Numbered from the stretch's first letter, positions 16,565 to 26,524 are shown. The stretch: DNA of 64,000 nucleotides from Anabaena cylindrica PCC 7122 (GCF_000317695.1 NC_019771.1:4206001-4270000); one strand, 5' to 3'. A program made the numbers and translations. The notes: generated by a model from the sequence alone, not told the origin.

Positions 16565-17143
16565 TTACCACTTTTCTAGCCAATAGACAATTTCTGAAGC
16601 TGAACTATCAATGGCTACTCCATAGCTTTTACCATGATTCCATTTGAAACCAGGTTGTCCTTGAGCCTGTGCCTTTAATACTAATATTTCATAAGTATTG
16701 GGAAAGGCTTCAGTTTTGGATTCACCAGTATAAAAAAATGTGGTAGGCACACCGTTTGCTTGTTGGCTATGGTCGTTTGTATCACCTCCTTGATATTGAT
16801 GCGAAGCAATTTTACTGTATTTAGAAAGTAATTTTTGAATTTGTTCAGGAGGCTGTTGAAAACGAATTTGTAAAAAACTACTTCCTTGCATCAAACCCAG
16901 AGAGTAAGCCATTCGCACAGCTTTGGCATCATCTGGTATTGTGAGGGGAAAGTGTTTGATTGGCTCAATATCCGACCAGTTTTGATTACGAATTTCAGGA
17001 TAGCGTGATGCATCAGTAATTATTTGTGCTGTTTCAGTTTTGCTAGCAGCTTTAGTGAGGAGAAAACTGCCAGCAATTACACTCAAGCTACCAAAAGAGA
17101 ATAAAACTATTGTGGCGATTTTTACAAGAAGAGATTTCTTCAT
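16565..17143 (-). CDS. Secreted or membrane-anchored hypothetical protein
   Basis: 192 aa. The N-terminus MKKSLLVKIATIVLFSFGSLSVIAGSFLL is a signal peptide or anchor. The exported remainder includes IPDDAKAVRMAYSLGLMQGSSFLQIRFQQPPEQIQKLL, which resembles proteins that place an amphipathic helix around a substrate pocket, and ends in YGVAIDSSASEIVYWLEKW. No family is recognised. It is monocistronic, with a 430-base non-coding region upstream. Confidence 0.7.
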   Translation of the reverse strand: MKKSLLVKIATIVLFSFGSLSVIAGSFLLTKAASKTETAQIITDASRYPEIRNQNWSDIEPIKHFPLTIPDDAKAVRMAYSLGLMQGSSFLQIRFQQPPEQIQKLLSKYSKIASHQYQGGDTNDHSQQANGVPTTFFYTGESKTEAFPNTYEILVLKAQAQGQPGFKWNHGKSYGVAIDSSASEIVYWLEKW

Positions 17144-17573
17144 TTAATTGGGTGAATCTAGCTTGTAGATTAATATCCCAACTATTAAAACTATAGTCCT
17201 GATAATTTTGAATCTGTCTGCCAATATATTGACAAAAATCCTGATTTTTATATTATTCTGCGTGATTAAAGAACTATGGCAATTTTGTAAGAATTCAGGA
17301 GTCAGAATTCAGAATGCTTATGAAATCAAGAATAAAAAGAGGCAAGATTTCAGGACTTACGCAACTGGCACATTTTTTTATGATTAATGAATCAATTACT
17401 ATAATAATAACCTTGCCTTAACCTTACGAGTTGCTACGGTGAGGTATAATAATGCGGTGATTTAAGTAACAAATTAATACCAAATTTTAATAAATCCATG
17501 AATCTTCCCAATTAGAGATTGGCGAAATAGACCTGAAAAAATTACCCGTTATAACCATAATTGAATTTAATGT
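17144..17573. other. Non-coding stretch between divergent genes
   Basis: This must contain the promoters of the genes at 17143 (minus) and 17574 (plus). Fragments of dispersed sequence are seen: 'caggagtcagaattcag' (17,297) and 'caggacttacgcaactgg' (17,351). No gene is supported. Confidence 0.6.
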
Positions 17574-18467
17574 ATGAAACGCCGTAAGTTGATATGGTAT
17601 TCTTTACTTTTTACTGTCGGTTGTGCATCTGGGATTAATACTGCTGATGATACGCCAGATCAGTTAGCAGTTACAGCGCCGAAAAAATTAAGATTTGCAG
17701 TTACAGATGTGACTGGGCTTGAAGATTTGCAGCGTGATTTTGGAGCCTTTCGCACGGCTTTATCAGAAGTATTAGGTATACCTATTGAATTTTTCCCTGT
17801 GGATAATCCTACGGCGGCCGCACCTGCTTTGCTATCGGGAGAGGTGGATATTGTGTTTGCTGGCCCTTCAGAATACTTAGTTTTAAATGCCAGAGCCAAA
17901 GCCATTCCTGTAGTTGCAATTAAGCGCATTAACTATCATTCAATTATTTTAGTGCGTGCCAATAGCCCCATTAAATCAGTAAGTCAATTAAAAGGCAAAA
18001 CAATTGCTATGCGAAGTATTGGTTCAACTTCTGGCCATCTTTCTCCTATGAAGTTGCTCATTGATGCGGGATTAGATCCAAATACAGACTTCAAAATTGT
18101 GATGTTAAACGATAAGGGTATAGTCGCTTTAAAAAAAGGAGAAGTTGATGCCTGGGCAGTTGCATCGGATAGATACCAGAATATTCTAGCAAGTGAAGGC
18201 TTGTCTGAGCAGGATTTTTCTATAATTGTTACAGGGCCATTACTGCCTAGTGATGTATTTGTGGTTAGTAACCAGATGGCAGCTGATTTTGTAGAAACCG
18301 TGCGATCGCGTATGATGGCAAATCAGGATAAACTGATTCAGAGTCTGTTAGTTGCTCCAGCTAACCAAAAATATCAAGGAGGGCAGCTAGTTAGAACCGA
18401 CGATTCGGAATATAATATGATTCGTGAAGTTTATCAAAAACTTGGACAGGGAAATTTTTTACAATAA
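17574..18467 (+). CDS. PhnD-like periplasmic binding lipoprotein
   Basis: 297 aa. A lipoprotein signal is likely: MKRRKLIWYSLLFTVGC, with Cys-17 as the lipid anchor. The rest matches the PhnD/PtxB family (phosphonate or phosphite binding; PF12974 type): LRFAVTDVTGLEDLQRDFGAF, GEVDIVFAGPSEYLVL, VSQLKGKTIAMRSIGSTSGH, KKGEVDAWAVASDRY. No permease or ATPase follows. Instead a histidine kinase starts 15 bases downstream, so this protein probably serves as the periplasmic ligand sensor for that kinase rather than as a transporter component. The actual ligand is unknown. Confidence 0.88.
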   Translation: MKRRKLIWYSLLFTVGCASGINTADDTPDQLAVTAPKKLRFAVTDVTGLEDLQRDFGAFRTALSEVLGIPIEFFPVDNPTAAAPALLSGEVDIVFAGPSEYLVLNARAKAIPVVAIKRINYHSIILVRANSPIKSVSQLKGKTIAMRSIGSTSGHLSPMKLLIDAGLDPNTDFKIVMLNDKGIVALKKGEVDAWAVASDRYQNILASEGLSEQDFSIIVTGPLLPSDVFVVSNQMAADFVETVRSRMMANQDKLIQSLLVAPANQKYQGGQLVRTDDSEYNMIREVYQKLGQGNFLQ

Positions 18468-18482
18468 ATAATCGCTCAATGA

Positions 18483-20351
18483 ATGATAGATGTTGCCAAG
18501 CAAAAAATTAAAGGTGTGTTTTTGTGGTTCAGTTACTTAAGCAATAACTGGAACATAGCTGAAAAAATTAGTTATGGTTACACTATCACAATTAGCATTG
18601 CTGCAATTGGGACGTTTAGCGGCTTGGTGATTGCAAATCATTATGAAAGAACTGCTCAAAATCAATTATTTTTATCTTATCAACAACAGTCACTTTTACA
18701 AGATTTAAAAAATGCAGTAATAACAGTAAGATTGCACCCACAAAGATTAGCTACTGTATTAGATAGTTCTATTTGGTTTGAATTAGAAAAAAATAGATTT
18801 TTGAGTGATATTTCTCTGGTTAATAAGCAATTATCTGAGTTGAAAAATTTTATTAAAGCCAATCCCCATAGCTTGGCAATAAACAATCATGATTTAACTA
18901 CTTTAGCAGAAAAATATAAAATAAATACAAATTTGTATACTCAAATAGTTGAAAATTTTTGGTTACAAATAGGATCAAATAATTTATCACTAGAAGAAAT
19001 AGATAATTCTTCCGAGCAAAAGCTAATATCATTATTAAATAACAAAAAATATCGTGATATTAATATTAAATTTGAGCAATTGTCAGATGATTTAATTGTC
19101 GTTATCCAACGTGCTGATATTCAAAGAAAACAATCAAATGTTAGTTTTAAAAATGCAGAGAAACTGCGAATACAAATTATTTTAGGAAGTATATTTCTTT
19201 CTTCTATAATGGCAGCAATACTGGCATTTTTTACTACTAAATTAATTACCCACCCTCTAAAAGCAGTTACTCGAACTGCTAGAAAAATTACCGAAGAGTC
19301 GAATTTTCAACTCAGGGCTGATGTGAGCAGTAATGATGAGGTAGGTACATTAGCAAAATCTTTAAATAGATTAGTGGAATGGGTGGGGGAATATACTCAA
19401 CAACTCGAGTTAGCTCGTAAAATTTTAGAGCAAAGGGTAGAAGAAAGAACCCAGGAACTCCAACAAGCACAGCGAACTTTAGAACAAAGGGTAGAAGAAA
19501 GAACCCAGGAACTCCAACAAGCACTGCAAGAATTAAAAGATACTCAAGGACAATTAATTCAAACTGAAAAAATGTCTTCTCTGGGGGAAATGGTAGCGGG
19601 AATAGCTCATGAAATTAATAATCCTGTTAACTTTATTTATGGCAATATTCAATATACTGAAGATTATCTGCAAGATTTAGTTGATTTAATAAATTTATAT
19701 CAGCAACAATATCCTCATGAAAATTTGATAATTGAGGAAAAAATTGCCGAAATTGATTTAGAATTTCTCAATGAAGATTTGTCGAAAATGCTTTCTTCTA
19801 TCAGAATGGGCGCTCAACGCATTCGGGAAATTGTTTTGTCGTTGCGTAATTTTTCTCGATTAGATGAATCTGAAATCAAGGATGTAGATATTCATGAAGG
19901 GATTAATAATACTTTATTAATTTTAAATCATCGACTTAATAGAGAAGTGGTGGTTATTAAAAATTATGGTAATCTCCCCTTAATTGATTGTTATCCAGCC
20001 CAACTCAATCAAGTGTTTATGAATATTCTAAGTAATGCAATAGATGCGCTAATTGATCATAAGGAGCAACCCAATAAACAAATATTGATAAGTACATCAA
20101 AGGTAGACGATAATCATATTCAAGTCAAAATTAGAGATAATGGATTAGGAATTCCAGCAGAAATTATCAATAAGCTATTTGATCCTTTTTTCACTACTAA
20201 GCCAGTTGGTAAAGGTACTGGCTTAGGACTGAGTATTTGTTATCAGATAATTGAAAAACACAAAGGTAAAATAGAAGTTGTTTCGGCTATTACCCAAGGG
20301 ACAGAGTTTGCAATTACTTTGCCGATCAAACATATAATTAGGGTTTGCTGA
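18483..20351 (+). CDS. Membrane histidine kinase paired with PhnD-like protein
   Basis: 622 aa. An N-terminal transmembrane helix (about 30-52), a periplasmic helical domain to about 225, a second helix (IILGSIFLSSIMAAILAFFTT) and a HAMP domain (KLITHPLKAVTRTARKI) precede a coiled coil. Within it an 18-residue unit (EQRVEERTQELQQA) is duplicated by a 54-base tandem repeat (starting near 19,431 and 19,485). The kinase core has the phospho-accepting His in AGIAHEINNPVNFIYG (about residue 377), N box NILSNAIDAL and G boxes DNGLGIP and GTGLGLSI, the class found in many cyanobacterial kinases. No response regulator gene lies nearby. It is co-transcribed with the binding protein. Confidence 0.92.
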   Translation: MIDVAKQKIKGVFLWFSYLSNNWNIAEKISYGYTITISIAAIGTFSGLVIANHYERTAQNQLFLSYQQQSLLQDLKNAVITVRLHPQRLATVLDSSIWFELEKNRFLSDISLVNKQLSELKNFIKANPHSLAINNHDLTTLAEKYKINTNLYTQIVENFWLQIGSNNLSLEEIDNSSEQKLISLLNNKKYRDINIKFEQLSDDLIVVIQRADIQRKQSNVSFKNAEKLRIQIILGSIFLSSIMAAILAFFTTKLITHPLKAVTRTARKITEESNFQLRADVSSNDEVGTLAKSLNRLVEWVGEYTQQLELARKILEQRVEERTQELQQAQRTLEQRVEERTQELQQALQELKDTQGQLIQTEKMSSLGEMVAGIAHEINNPVNFIYGNIQYTEDYLQDLVDLINLYQQQYPHENLIIEEKIAEIDLEFLNEDLSKMLSSIRMGAQRIREIVLSLRNFSRLDESEIKDVDIHEGINNTLLILNHRLNREVVVIKNYGNLPLIDCYPAQLNQVFMNILSNAIDALIDHKEQPNKQILISTSKVDDNHIQVKIRDNGLGIPAEIINKLFDPFFTTKPVGKGTGLGLSICYQIIEKHKGKIEVVSAITQGTEFAITLPIKHIIRVC

Positions 20352-20545
20352 AAAAGTTATCTATGAGGGCAGGGAACAGGGAACAGTTTTAGGCATTTTC
20401 ATATCCTCAGTTTCCCAAATTCGACTAGGAAAAATGCACCTGTTTTGAGACACCATCAGCTAAAATCTTGCACTTTATTGTGATAAAAATTCACGAAACT
20501 CTTATCAATAAGCGATTTCAGCTTTATTCATCAAGCCCTAAGTAT

Positions 20546-21442
20546 TTAAAAAGAACCGACAATCATACCTGCTAGAATTAAGAAACCTATCCAAACATTT
20601 TGACGAAACATTTCACCATAAACTGGATTGGGTAGTTCTGGGTTTCTTAATTGCAGAGATTGCCATAACCAGCCAAAAGTAGCAATTATTAAGCTGATCC
20701 AGAAAGCTGTATTGAGATGAACTAAAACACCGATACCAGCTAGGAGAATGACAGTACCAACGAAGAAAATGCCAATAGCTGTAGGGGAGTATTTACCAAA
20801 AAACAGGGCGCTAGAATTGATGCCAATACGTTGATCATCTTCCCGATCGCTCATTGCATAAATTGTATCAAATCCCAATGTCCATAGAACCGTTGCCCCC
20901 CACAGCAACCAAGTGGGTGCGGAAATGTTTTGTGTGACTGCACTCCAGCTAATTAAAACCGCAAAACCCCAAGCGATGGAAAGCACTAATTGCGGTACAG
21001 GAAACACCCGTTTTGCCCCTGGATAAAGTAATATTACGGGTACTGCTGCTACAGATAGCCAAAAACTCAATGGGTTAAGATAGAAAGCGAGGACTGCTGC
21101 ACAGGCTAGGGCAACGATACCAACTCCTATACCAACTTTTACAGAAAGAGAGCGAGAAGCAAGGGGGCGATCGCGTGTTCTCTCTACTTGCGGATCTATA
21201 TCTCGATCCCATAAATCGTTGACAACACAACCTGCGGCACTTGTGGCTAAAGTACCTAATATAATTACCCCCACTAAGGGTAAAGGTGGTTTACCAGCAG
21301 ATGCTAAAAACACAGCCCACAGTGCAGGGATCATCAAAATCAATCTGCCTTCTGGTTTATGCCACCGTAATAGCTGGATAATTACAAGCCATAATGGTTT
21401 TTGGTCATTTTCTGATGTTTTTAGCATATTTGATCGATTCAT
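20546..21442 (-). CDS. ubiA: UbiA-type 4-hydroxybenzoate polyprenyltransferase
   Basis: 298 aa with about eight or nine transmembrane segments. The two Asp-rich prenyl-diphosphate binding motifs are NDLWDRDID (about 86-94) and DTIYAMSDREDD (about 193-204). In cyanobacteria this enzyme joins 4-hydroxybenzoate to a solanesyl chain, the membrane-bound step of plastoquinone synthesis. The N-terminus MNRSNMLKTSENDQKPLW offers a second start at Met-6, which cannot be excluded. It is divergent from the exopolyphosphatase gene. Confidence 0.93.
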   Translation of the reverse strand: MNRSNMLKTSENDQKPLWLVIIQLLRWHKPEGRLILMIPALWAVFLASAGKPPLPLVGVIILGTLATSAAGCVVNDLWDRDIDPQVERTRDRPLASRSLSVKVGIGVGIVALACAAVLAFYLNPLSFWLSVAAVPVILLYPGAKRVFPVPQLVLSIAWGFAVLISWSAVTQNISAPTWLLWGATVLWTLGFDTIYAMSDREDDQRIGINSSALFFGKYSPTAIGIFFVGTVILLAGIGVLVHLNTAFWISLIIATFGWLWQSLQLRNPELPNPVYGEMFRQNVWIGFLILAGMIVGSF

Positions 21443-21652
21443 ATATCTTCACATCTATAGAATATCCTTATTTGAACACCACCAACACATAAAGTGAAGT
21501 TGCAGCTTTGGATACAAATTCCTATTCTAAATTGTGGGTAATGTTACCAAACAATTAACCTGACAAGCCTGTAGATTGCCAGTAATAAGTATTGAGTGCG
21601 GATTAAACCGACACAAAGTTTGACCATATGTTGTTAAGAGAGAGTAATTTAA

Positions 21653-23305
21653 ATGCTGAATTTAGTTTCAGCTAATTGGGAGAGTACACCTACTCAACCA
21701 GTTAAGCAAAACCCGATTATTGCGGCCATTGATATTGGTACTAATTCCTTACACATGGTGATAGTGAGGATTGAACCGGCTTTACCAGCTTTTACGATGA
21801 TTGCTAAAGAAAAAGAAACAGTCAGATTAGGCGATCGCAATTTGGAGACTGGAGAACTGAAACCAGAAGTGATCAAAAAAGCGATCGCTTGTTTAGGACG
21901 TTTCCAAGAACTCGCTAAAAGCCTAGAAGCAGAAAGCATTATCGCCGTAGCAACTAGCGCCGTCCGTGAAGCACCCAACGGTCAAGATTTTTTACATAGA
22001 GTAGAAACAGAAATAGGCTTAACCATTGACTTGATTTCTGGTCAAGAAGAAGCACGACGCATCTATTTAGGCGTGTTATCGGGGATGGAATTTAATCACC
22101 AACCGCATATCATTGTTGATATTGGTGGTGGTTCTACAGAATTAATTTTAGGTGACTCCCAAGAACCCCGTAGCCTCACCAGTACCAAAGTAGGTGCAGT
22201 GCGCTTGACTGGGGAATTAATCAGCACAGACCCCATTAGCGATATTCAGTTTAAATACTTGCAAGCTTACGCAAGAGGGATGTTAGAACGTTCTGTAGAA
22301 GATGTACTTTCTAAACTCCAACCTGGTGAATCTCCGCAGTTAGTAGGAACATCTGGCACAATTGAAACTTTAGCAACAATTCATGCTAAAGAAAAAATGG
22401 GTCTTGTCCCTTCTACTCTCAACGGTTATCAATTTAGTCTTCAAGACTTGCGGACATGGGTAACTAGATTGCGACGGATGACGAATGTAGAACGCGCAGC
22501 AATTGCAGGAATGCCAGATAAGCGGTCAGAAGTGATACTAGCTGGGGCAATAATATTACAAGAAGCTATGACCCTGTTAGATGTGGATACAGTCACACTC
22601 TGTGAGCGATCCTTGCGGGAAGGTGTGATTGTAGATTGGATGCTGACACATGGTTTAATTGACAACAGATTGCGCTATCAAGGTTCGATTAGACAGCGTA
22701 ATGTGCTGAAAATTGCCAAAAAATACCAAATTAACCTGGAGCATAGCGATCGCGTTGCTGCATTTGCATTGAGTATATTTGATCAAAGTCAAGGTAAACT
22801 ACATAATTGGGGTAAAGACGAAAGACAATTACTCTGGGCTGCTGCCATTTTACATAATTGCGGACATTACATCAGTCATTCCTCACACCACAAACATTCA
22901 TACTATTTAATTAGAAATGGTGAATTACTTGGTTACAACGAAACCGAGATCGAAATCATCGCTAATTTAGCCCGTTATCACCGTAAATCTGCACCCAAGA
23001 AAAAGCACGAAAACTACCGTAATTTATTACATAAAGAACATCGGCAAATGGTATGTCAATTGAGTGCAATTTTAAGATTAGCAGTAGCTTTAGATAGAAG
23101 ACAAATTGGGGCAGTCTCTCGCGTGCAATGTGAATATTTTCCCAATGTACATGAATTGAAAATGCTGATTTTTCCTTCTAGTCTAGGTGATGATTGCGCC
23201 TTAGAACTGTGGAATTTAGATTATAAAAAAGGAGTGTTTGAAGAAGAATTCGGGCTAAAATTGGTAGCAAGTTTAGTAAATACTTGCAGCGTAAATTTTT
23301 CTTAG
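21653..23305 (+). CDS. ppx: Exopolyphosphatase / pppGpp phosphohydrolase (Ppx/GppA)
   Basis: 550 aa. The Ppx/GppA actin-like domain is clear: IAAIDIGTNSLHMVIVRI, AVATSAVREAPNG, VDIGGGSTELILG (phosphate-binding loop) and GTSGTIETLA. The C-terminal HD-like domain (about 345-520) contains AAILHNCGHYISHSSHHKHS, as in the longer Ppx proteins. It hydrolyses terminal phosphate from polyphosphate and perhaps the 5' phosphate of pppGpp. GAGAGAG about eight bases before the ATG is a good ribosome binding site. It is monocistronic. Confidence 0.96.
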   Translation: MLNLVSANWESTPTQPVKQNPIIAAIDIGTNSLHMVIVRIEPALPAFTMIAKEKETVRLGDRNLETGELKPEVIKKAIACLGRFQELAKSLEAESIIAVATSAVREAPNGQDFLHRVETEIGLTIDLISGQEEARRIYLGVLSGMEFNHQPHIIVDIGGGSTELILGDSQEPRSLTSTKVGAVRLTGELISTDPISDIQFKYLQAYARGMLERSVEDVLSKLQPGESPQLVGTSGTIETLATIHAKEKMGLVPSTLNGYQFSLQDLRTWVTRLRRMTNVERAAIAGMPDKRSEVILAGAIILQEAMTLLDVDTVTLCERSLREGVIVDWMLTHGLIDNRLRYQGSIRQRNVLKIAKKYQINLEHSDRVAAFALSIFDQSQGKLHNWGKDERQLLWAAAILHNCGHYISHSSHHKHSYYLIRNGELLGYNETEIEIIANLARYHRKSAPKKKHENYRNLLHKEHRQMVCQLSAILRLAVALDRRQIGAVSRVQCEYFPNVHELKMLIFPSSLGDDCALELWNLDYKKGVFEEEFGLKLVASLVNTCSVNFS

Positions 23306-23326
23306 CTTTTATGGTGCGTTAAAATG

Positions 23327-23367
<41 letters not shown>

Positions 23368-23559
23368 GGAATAAGAATATTTCTCTCTTCCGTTACCTGT
23401 TCCCTGCTATATCAAACATTCTATATCCTGAATCCTTACGTTAAAATTCAGTTAATGCACCTATACAAATATCTGGGTAAAATGAGGATGATTATTAATA
23501 TTTTTTAACTAGATATTACCCTTGTAATACTACCTTTTTTATCTATCCATATAAGTTAC

Positions 23560-23593
23560 ATTTTGTCAAAAAAAATTAGATGCGTTTCCCCTG
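23560..23593 (-). mobile_element. Solo insertion-sequence end
   Basis: ATTTTGTCAA, an A-rich spacer and TTAGATGCGTTTCCCCT match the right end of the small element at 30,783-31,006 almost base for base. Only one end is present here, so it is a remnant. The complement of this end supplies the last codons and the stop codon of the kinase-WD40 gene. Confidence 0.6.
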
Positions 23594-26332
23594 GCTATCA
23601 CCGGAAATATTGGTGATTTGGGCTTCGGCTAGTTGTCCTGTGGGTAGGTCGGTGGAAAAGAAGGTAAAGTTGAAGGTGTTCCAGATGGTGAGTAGGTTAG
23701 AGTTATATGTGTTATTTGATGAGAAACTTATATTATGGATGCTGAAGAGTTGTTGCAACGTTATGCTACTGGCGAAAGAAATTTTGTTGGGATTAATCTC
23801 AGAAATGCTAATTTGAGTGGAGTCAATCTGAGTGGAACTGACCTTAGTGGAGTTTGCTTGTATGCTGCCGATTTGAGAAATGCTAATCTCAGTGGAGCTA
23901 ATCTCAGTGGGGCTGACTTGAGGGTTAGTCGTATGGAGGAAGTCAACTTGCAAGATGCCAACTTGGAAGGTGCTGACTGGTACTGTGCTGAGATGTATGG
24001 TGCTTTCTTCTGCAATACTATCTTGCCGGATGGAGATATTGTCACTGAGCCTAACCAACTTGAGTGAGTCTGAGCCAAGTATCCAGTGGAATCGCAATTC
24101 CTCATTATAAAATACTACCTCCTGGTATTTCTTCAATAGGGAAATTCGGTGTTTGATTATTCTTATTATTATTTGCAACAGTAAGAAAATAGGAAAAACC
24201 CAGTAAGCAAAACAAAAAATAACACTCCAGAATCCTTGATTGCGTTGCTTATTCCTGACTAGTATACTAGGTTTGAAAAATGCTTTTGATTTGGAAGTAG
24301 ATGTTCGTGAACTAACTGGTTTTGATTGTGGAGTAGATTTTCGTGAACGAACTGGTTTTGATTTGGGAGTAGATTTTCGTGAGTAAATGGTTTGTGATAG
24401 TAGCGGCCAAATTTTAATGCTATTATCAGCACTTCCACTAGCAAGAATTTTACCATCTGGACTATAAGCTAAAGAACGAACTGAGTTAGAATGTCCTTCA
24501 AGAGTGTTTATTTCCCATCCGGTAGACGCATTCCAAAGTTTGATAGTTTTATCACCACTAGCACTAGCCAGAATTTTACCATCTGGACTGTAAGCTAAGG
24601 AAGGAACAGAATCAGAATGTCCTGTAAGTGTGAATATAACTTTACCAGTGGAGATATTCCACAGTTTGATAGTGTTATCAGAACTCCCACTAGCAAGAAT
24701 TTTACCATCTGGACTATAAGCTAAAGAACGAACCCAATTATCATGTCCTATCAATGTGAGAATTACCTTACCAGTGGAGATATTCCACAGTTTGATAGTG
24801 TTATCAGCACTACCACTAGCAAGAGTATGACCATCTGGACTATAGGCTAAGGAAAGCACCGAGTCAGAATGTTCTTTCAGAGTAATTATGACCTTACCAG
24901 TGGACACATTCCATAGTTTGATAGTCTTGTCAGCACTACCACTAGCAAGAGTATTACCATCTGGACTATAGCTGAGGAAACAAACAGAGTTGTTATGTCC
25001 AGCGAGAATGCGTATTTCCCTACCTGTAGAGACATTCCACACTTTGATAGTTTTATCACGACTACCACTAATCAGGATTTTACCATCTGGGTTGTATGCG
25101 AGGGAATTAATCCAGTCAGAATGGCCAGTCAGAATCTTGATTAACCCTCCTGTAGAAGTATTCCACAATTTGATCACCTGATCACGACCAGCACTAGCAA
25201 GAGTATTGCCATCTGGACTGTATACTATGGAATTGATAGAGTTGGAATGTCCAGTGATAGTCAGGATTCCTGCTACCGTAGTGGCATGAATAGCAGGTAG
25301 TTCTTTTGGTTTATTAACCCCAAATATATCAATACCGAGTTTTGTAGAGCGATCGCACCAATAACACTTACCGTAAGTTCGGCTATAATAATGACTATCT
25401 ACCATTTCACAGACATTTAGCTCATTACTAGCAACCTTTAAAGCTGTCATCCATTCCTTAGCGGTAGGACGTAAATTAGGATTTTGATAACCATCATTAA
25501 AGCATTTTAAAAAATATTTTTTTAACTCTGGATGAACAATATCAAGAGTAATTGTTCTCTCTACAGATTGAATTAAACTATTTGAACTATATAACCATAA
25601 ACCCTGGCGGATAAGTTCATTAACTTCTGGAGGTTCCCCCGCACCTATCCACTTTCCCTGAAAAGGACTATTACCACCAAATAATAATTGATAGATAATT
25701 ACTGCTAACCGAAATCTATCATGTATTTCTGTTTGTTCAATACTAGCAATATCTGCACCAATCAACTCTGGTGGTGTATAACCATCTGAACCTACTAAAC
25801 AACGATAAACTTTTCCATTTTTAGGATTTTTAACCTGAAAAGAATCTGTATCAATAACTGAAGGTAAAGCGCGATTATTAACTAAAATATTTTGTGGCTT
25901 AATATCTCCTAACACATATCCAGAATCATGAATTGCCGCAATAAATGAGGCAATATTTAATGCTGTTACGTGTAGAAAATGCCAATTAATACCAAGTTTT
26001 AACTTCTGACAACGCTGTGGATTATAAATATCAATAAGTTGTCTGGCATTCTTCACTTCTGGCATCAAAAAACCCACATAATTACCATTAGCATCTTTCA
26101 GCAATGACTTAGGCCAAGCAAAAGAAATATGATTCAGGTGGGAATTGGGATCAGTTGGTGGATACGATATCATTACCGTTAGTTTTTGCAATCGTTCAGG
26201 TGTTGGTAAATGATAAATTTTAGCTAAATAACCATTGAGATTAGTTTGCCAAACTTTCGCTTCACCACTATCTATAGATTCACCTAACAGAGTAATTGAT
26301 TTTCCCGTACTGGCACAGGTGAGAACTGTCAT
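23576..26332 (-). CDS. Ser/Thr kinase of TerY-P triad fused to WD40 propeller
   Basis: 918 aa. The N-terminal protein kinase domain (about 20-300) has a lysine in GYLAKIY, LGDIKPQNILV (catalytic Asp, Lys, Asn) and DTDSFQV in place of DFG, with a divergent glycine loop, as in the kinases of the TerY-phosphatase-kinase triads. A short Cys-containing motif (CYWCDRS, about 325) precedes seven WD40 repeats (about 350-645), enough for one propeller. Three SRKSTPKSKPV-like repeats and a single transmembrane helix (about 695-715) follow. The final 170 residues are low-complexity, are encoded antisense to a pentapeptide-repeat gene and end in an insertion-sequence remnant, so the true end may originally have been near 24,100. 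The PP2C and vWA genes lie upstream on the same strand. Confidence 0.85.
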   Translation of the reverse strand: MTVLTCASTGKSITLLGESIDSGEAKVWQTNLNGYLAKIYHLPTPERLQKLTVMISYPPTDPNSHLNHISFAWPKSLLKDANGNYVGFLMPEVKNARQLIDIYNPQRCQKLKLGINWHFLHVTALNIASFIAAIHDSGYVLGDIKPQNILVNNRALPSVIDTDSFQVKNPKNGKVYRCLVGSDGYTPPELIGADIASIEQTEIHDRFRLAVIIYQLLFGGNSPFQGKWIGAGEPPEVNELIRQGLWLYSSNSLIQSVERTITLDIVHPELKKYFLKCFNDGYQNPNLRPTAKEWMTALKVASNELNVCEMVDSHYYSRTYGKCYWCDRSTKLGIDIFGVNKPKELPAIHATTVAGILTITGHSNSINSIVYSPDGNTLASAGRDQVIKLWNTSTGGLIKILTGHSDWINSLAYNPDGKILISGSRDKTIKVWNVSTGREIRILAGHNNSVCFLSYSPDGNTLASGSADKTIKLWNVSTGKVIITLKEHSDSVLSLAYSPDGHTLASGSADNTIKLWNISTGKVILTLIGHDNWVRSLAYSPDGKILASGSSDNTIKLWNISTGKVIFTLTGHSDSVPSLAYSPDGKILASASGDKTIKLWNASTGWEINTLEGHSNSVRSLAYSPDGKILASGSADNSIKIWPLLSQTIYSRKSTPKSKPVRSRKSTPQSKPVSSRTSTSKSKAFFKPSILVRNKQRNQGFWSVIFCFAYWVFPIFLLLQIIIRIIKHRISLLKKYQEVVFYNEELRFHWILGSDSLKLVRLSDNISIRQDSIAEESTIHLSTVPVSTFQVGILQVDFLHTTNPQVSPTEISSTEISISQIGSIQANSTKVSSTQIDSTQISISEINPNKISFASSITLQQLFSIHNISFSSNNTYNSNLLTIWNTFNFTFFSTDLPTGQLAEAQITNISGDSQGKRI
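23735..24067 (+). CDS. Pentapeptide-repeat protein
   Basis: 110 aa. A(N/D)LSG-type pentapeptides dominate residues 22-85 (NLRNANLSGVNLSG, LRNANLSGANLSGADL, LQDANLEGADW), forming the right-handed quadrilateral helix of this family; the N-terminal segment MDAEELLQRYATGERNFVG is the usual cap. The strong pattern marks this as the functional strand, although the kinase frame runs antisense through the whole gene. Function is unknown; cyanobacteria have many such small proteins. There is a weak ribosome binding site (GATGAGAAAC). Confidence 0.75.
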   Translation: MDAEELLQRYATGERNFVGINLRNANLSGVNLSGTDLSGVCLYAADLRNANLSGANLSGADLRVSRMEEVNLQDANLEGADWYCAEMYGAFFCNTILPDGDIVTEPNQLE

Positions 26333-26415
26333 ATAATTTTAATTAGGTTTAATTAGGGCTTGCTGAAATATATTCCTAAAATCCTAAAATGTGTAGATTA
26401 GGTTGAGGCTATGGG

Positions 26416-26456
26416 AAACCCAACAAAATCTCAGAAATATTGAAAATGTTGGGTTT
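26416..26456. repeat. AAACCCAAC/GTTGGGTTT inverted repeat
   Basis: 9-bp perfect arms (26416-26424 and 26448-26456) lie between the PP2C gene and the kinase gene. The same GTTGGGTT/AACCCAAC motif recurs at 61,429-61,455, which marks it as a dispersed element rather than a gene-specific terminator. There is no T run. Confidence 0.6.
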
Positions 26457-26524
26457 CATTCTATTGCTTTGCAACGAAGAAAGCGAACAAATTAACCTAC
26501 AGTTTTTTCAAAACAAATTTCATC

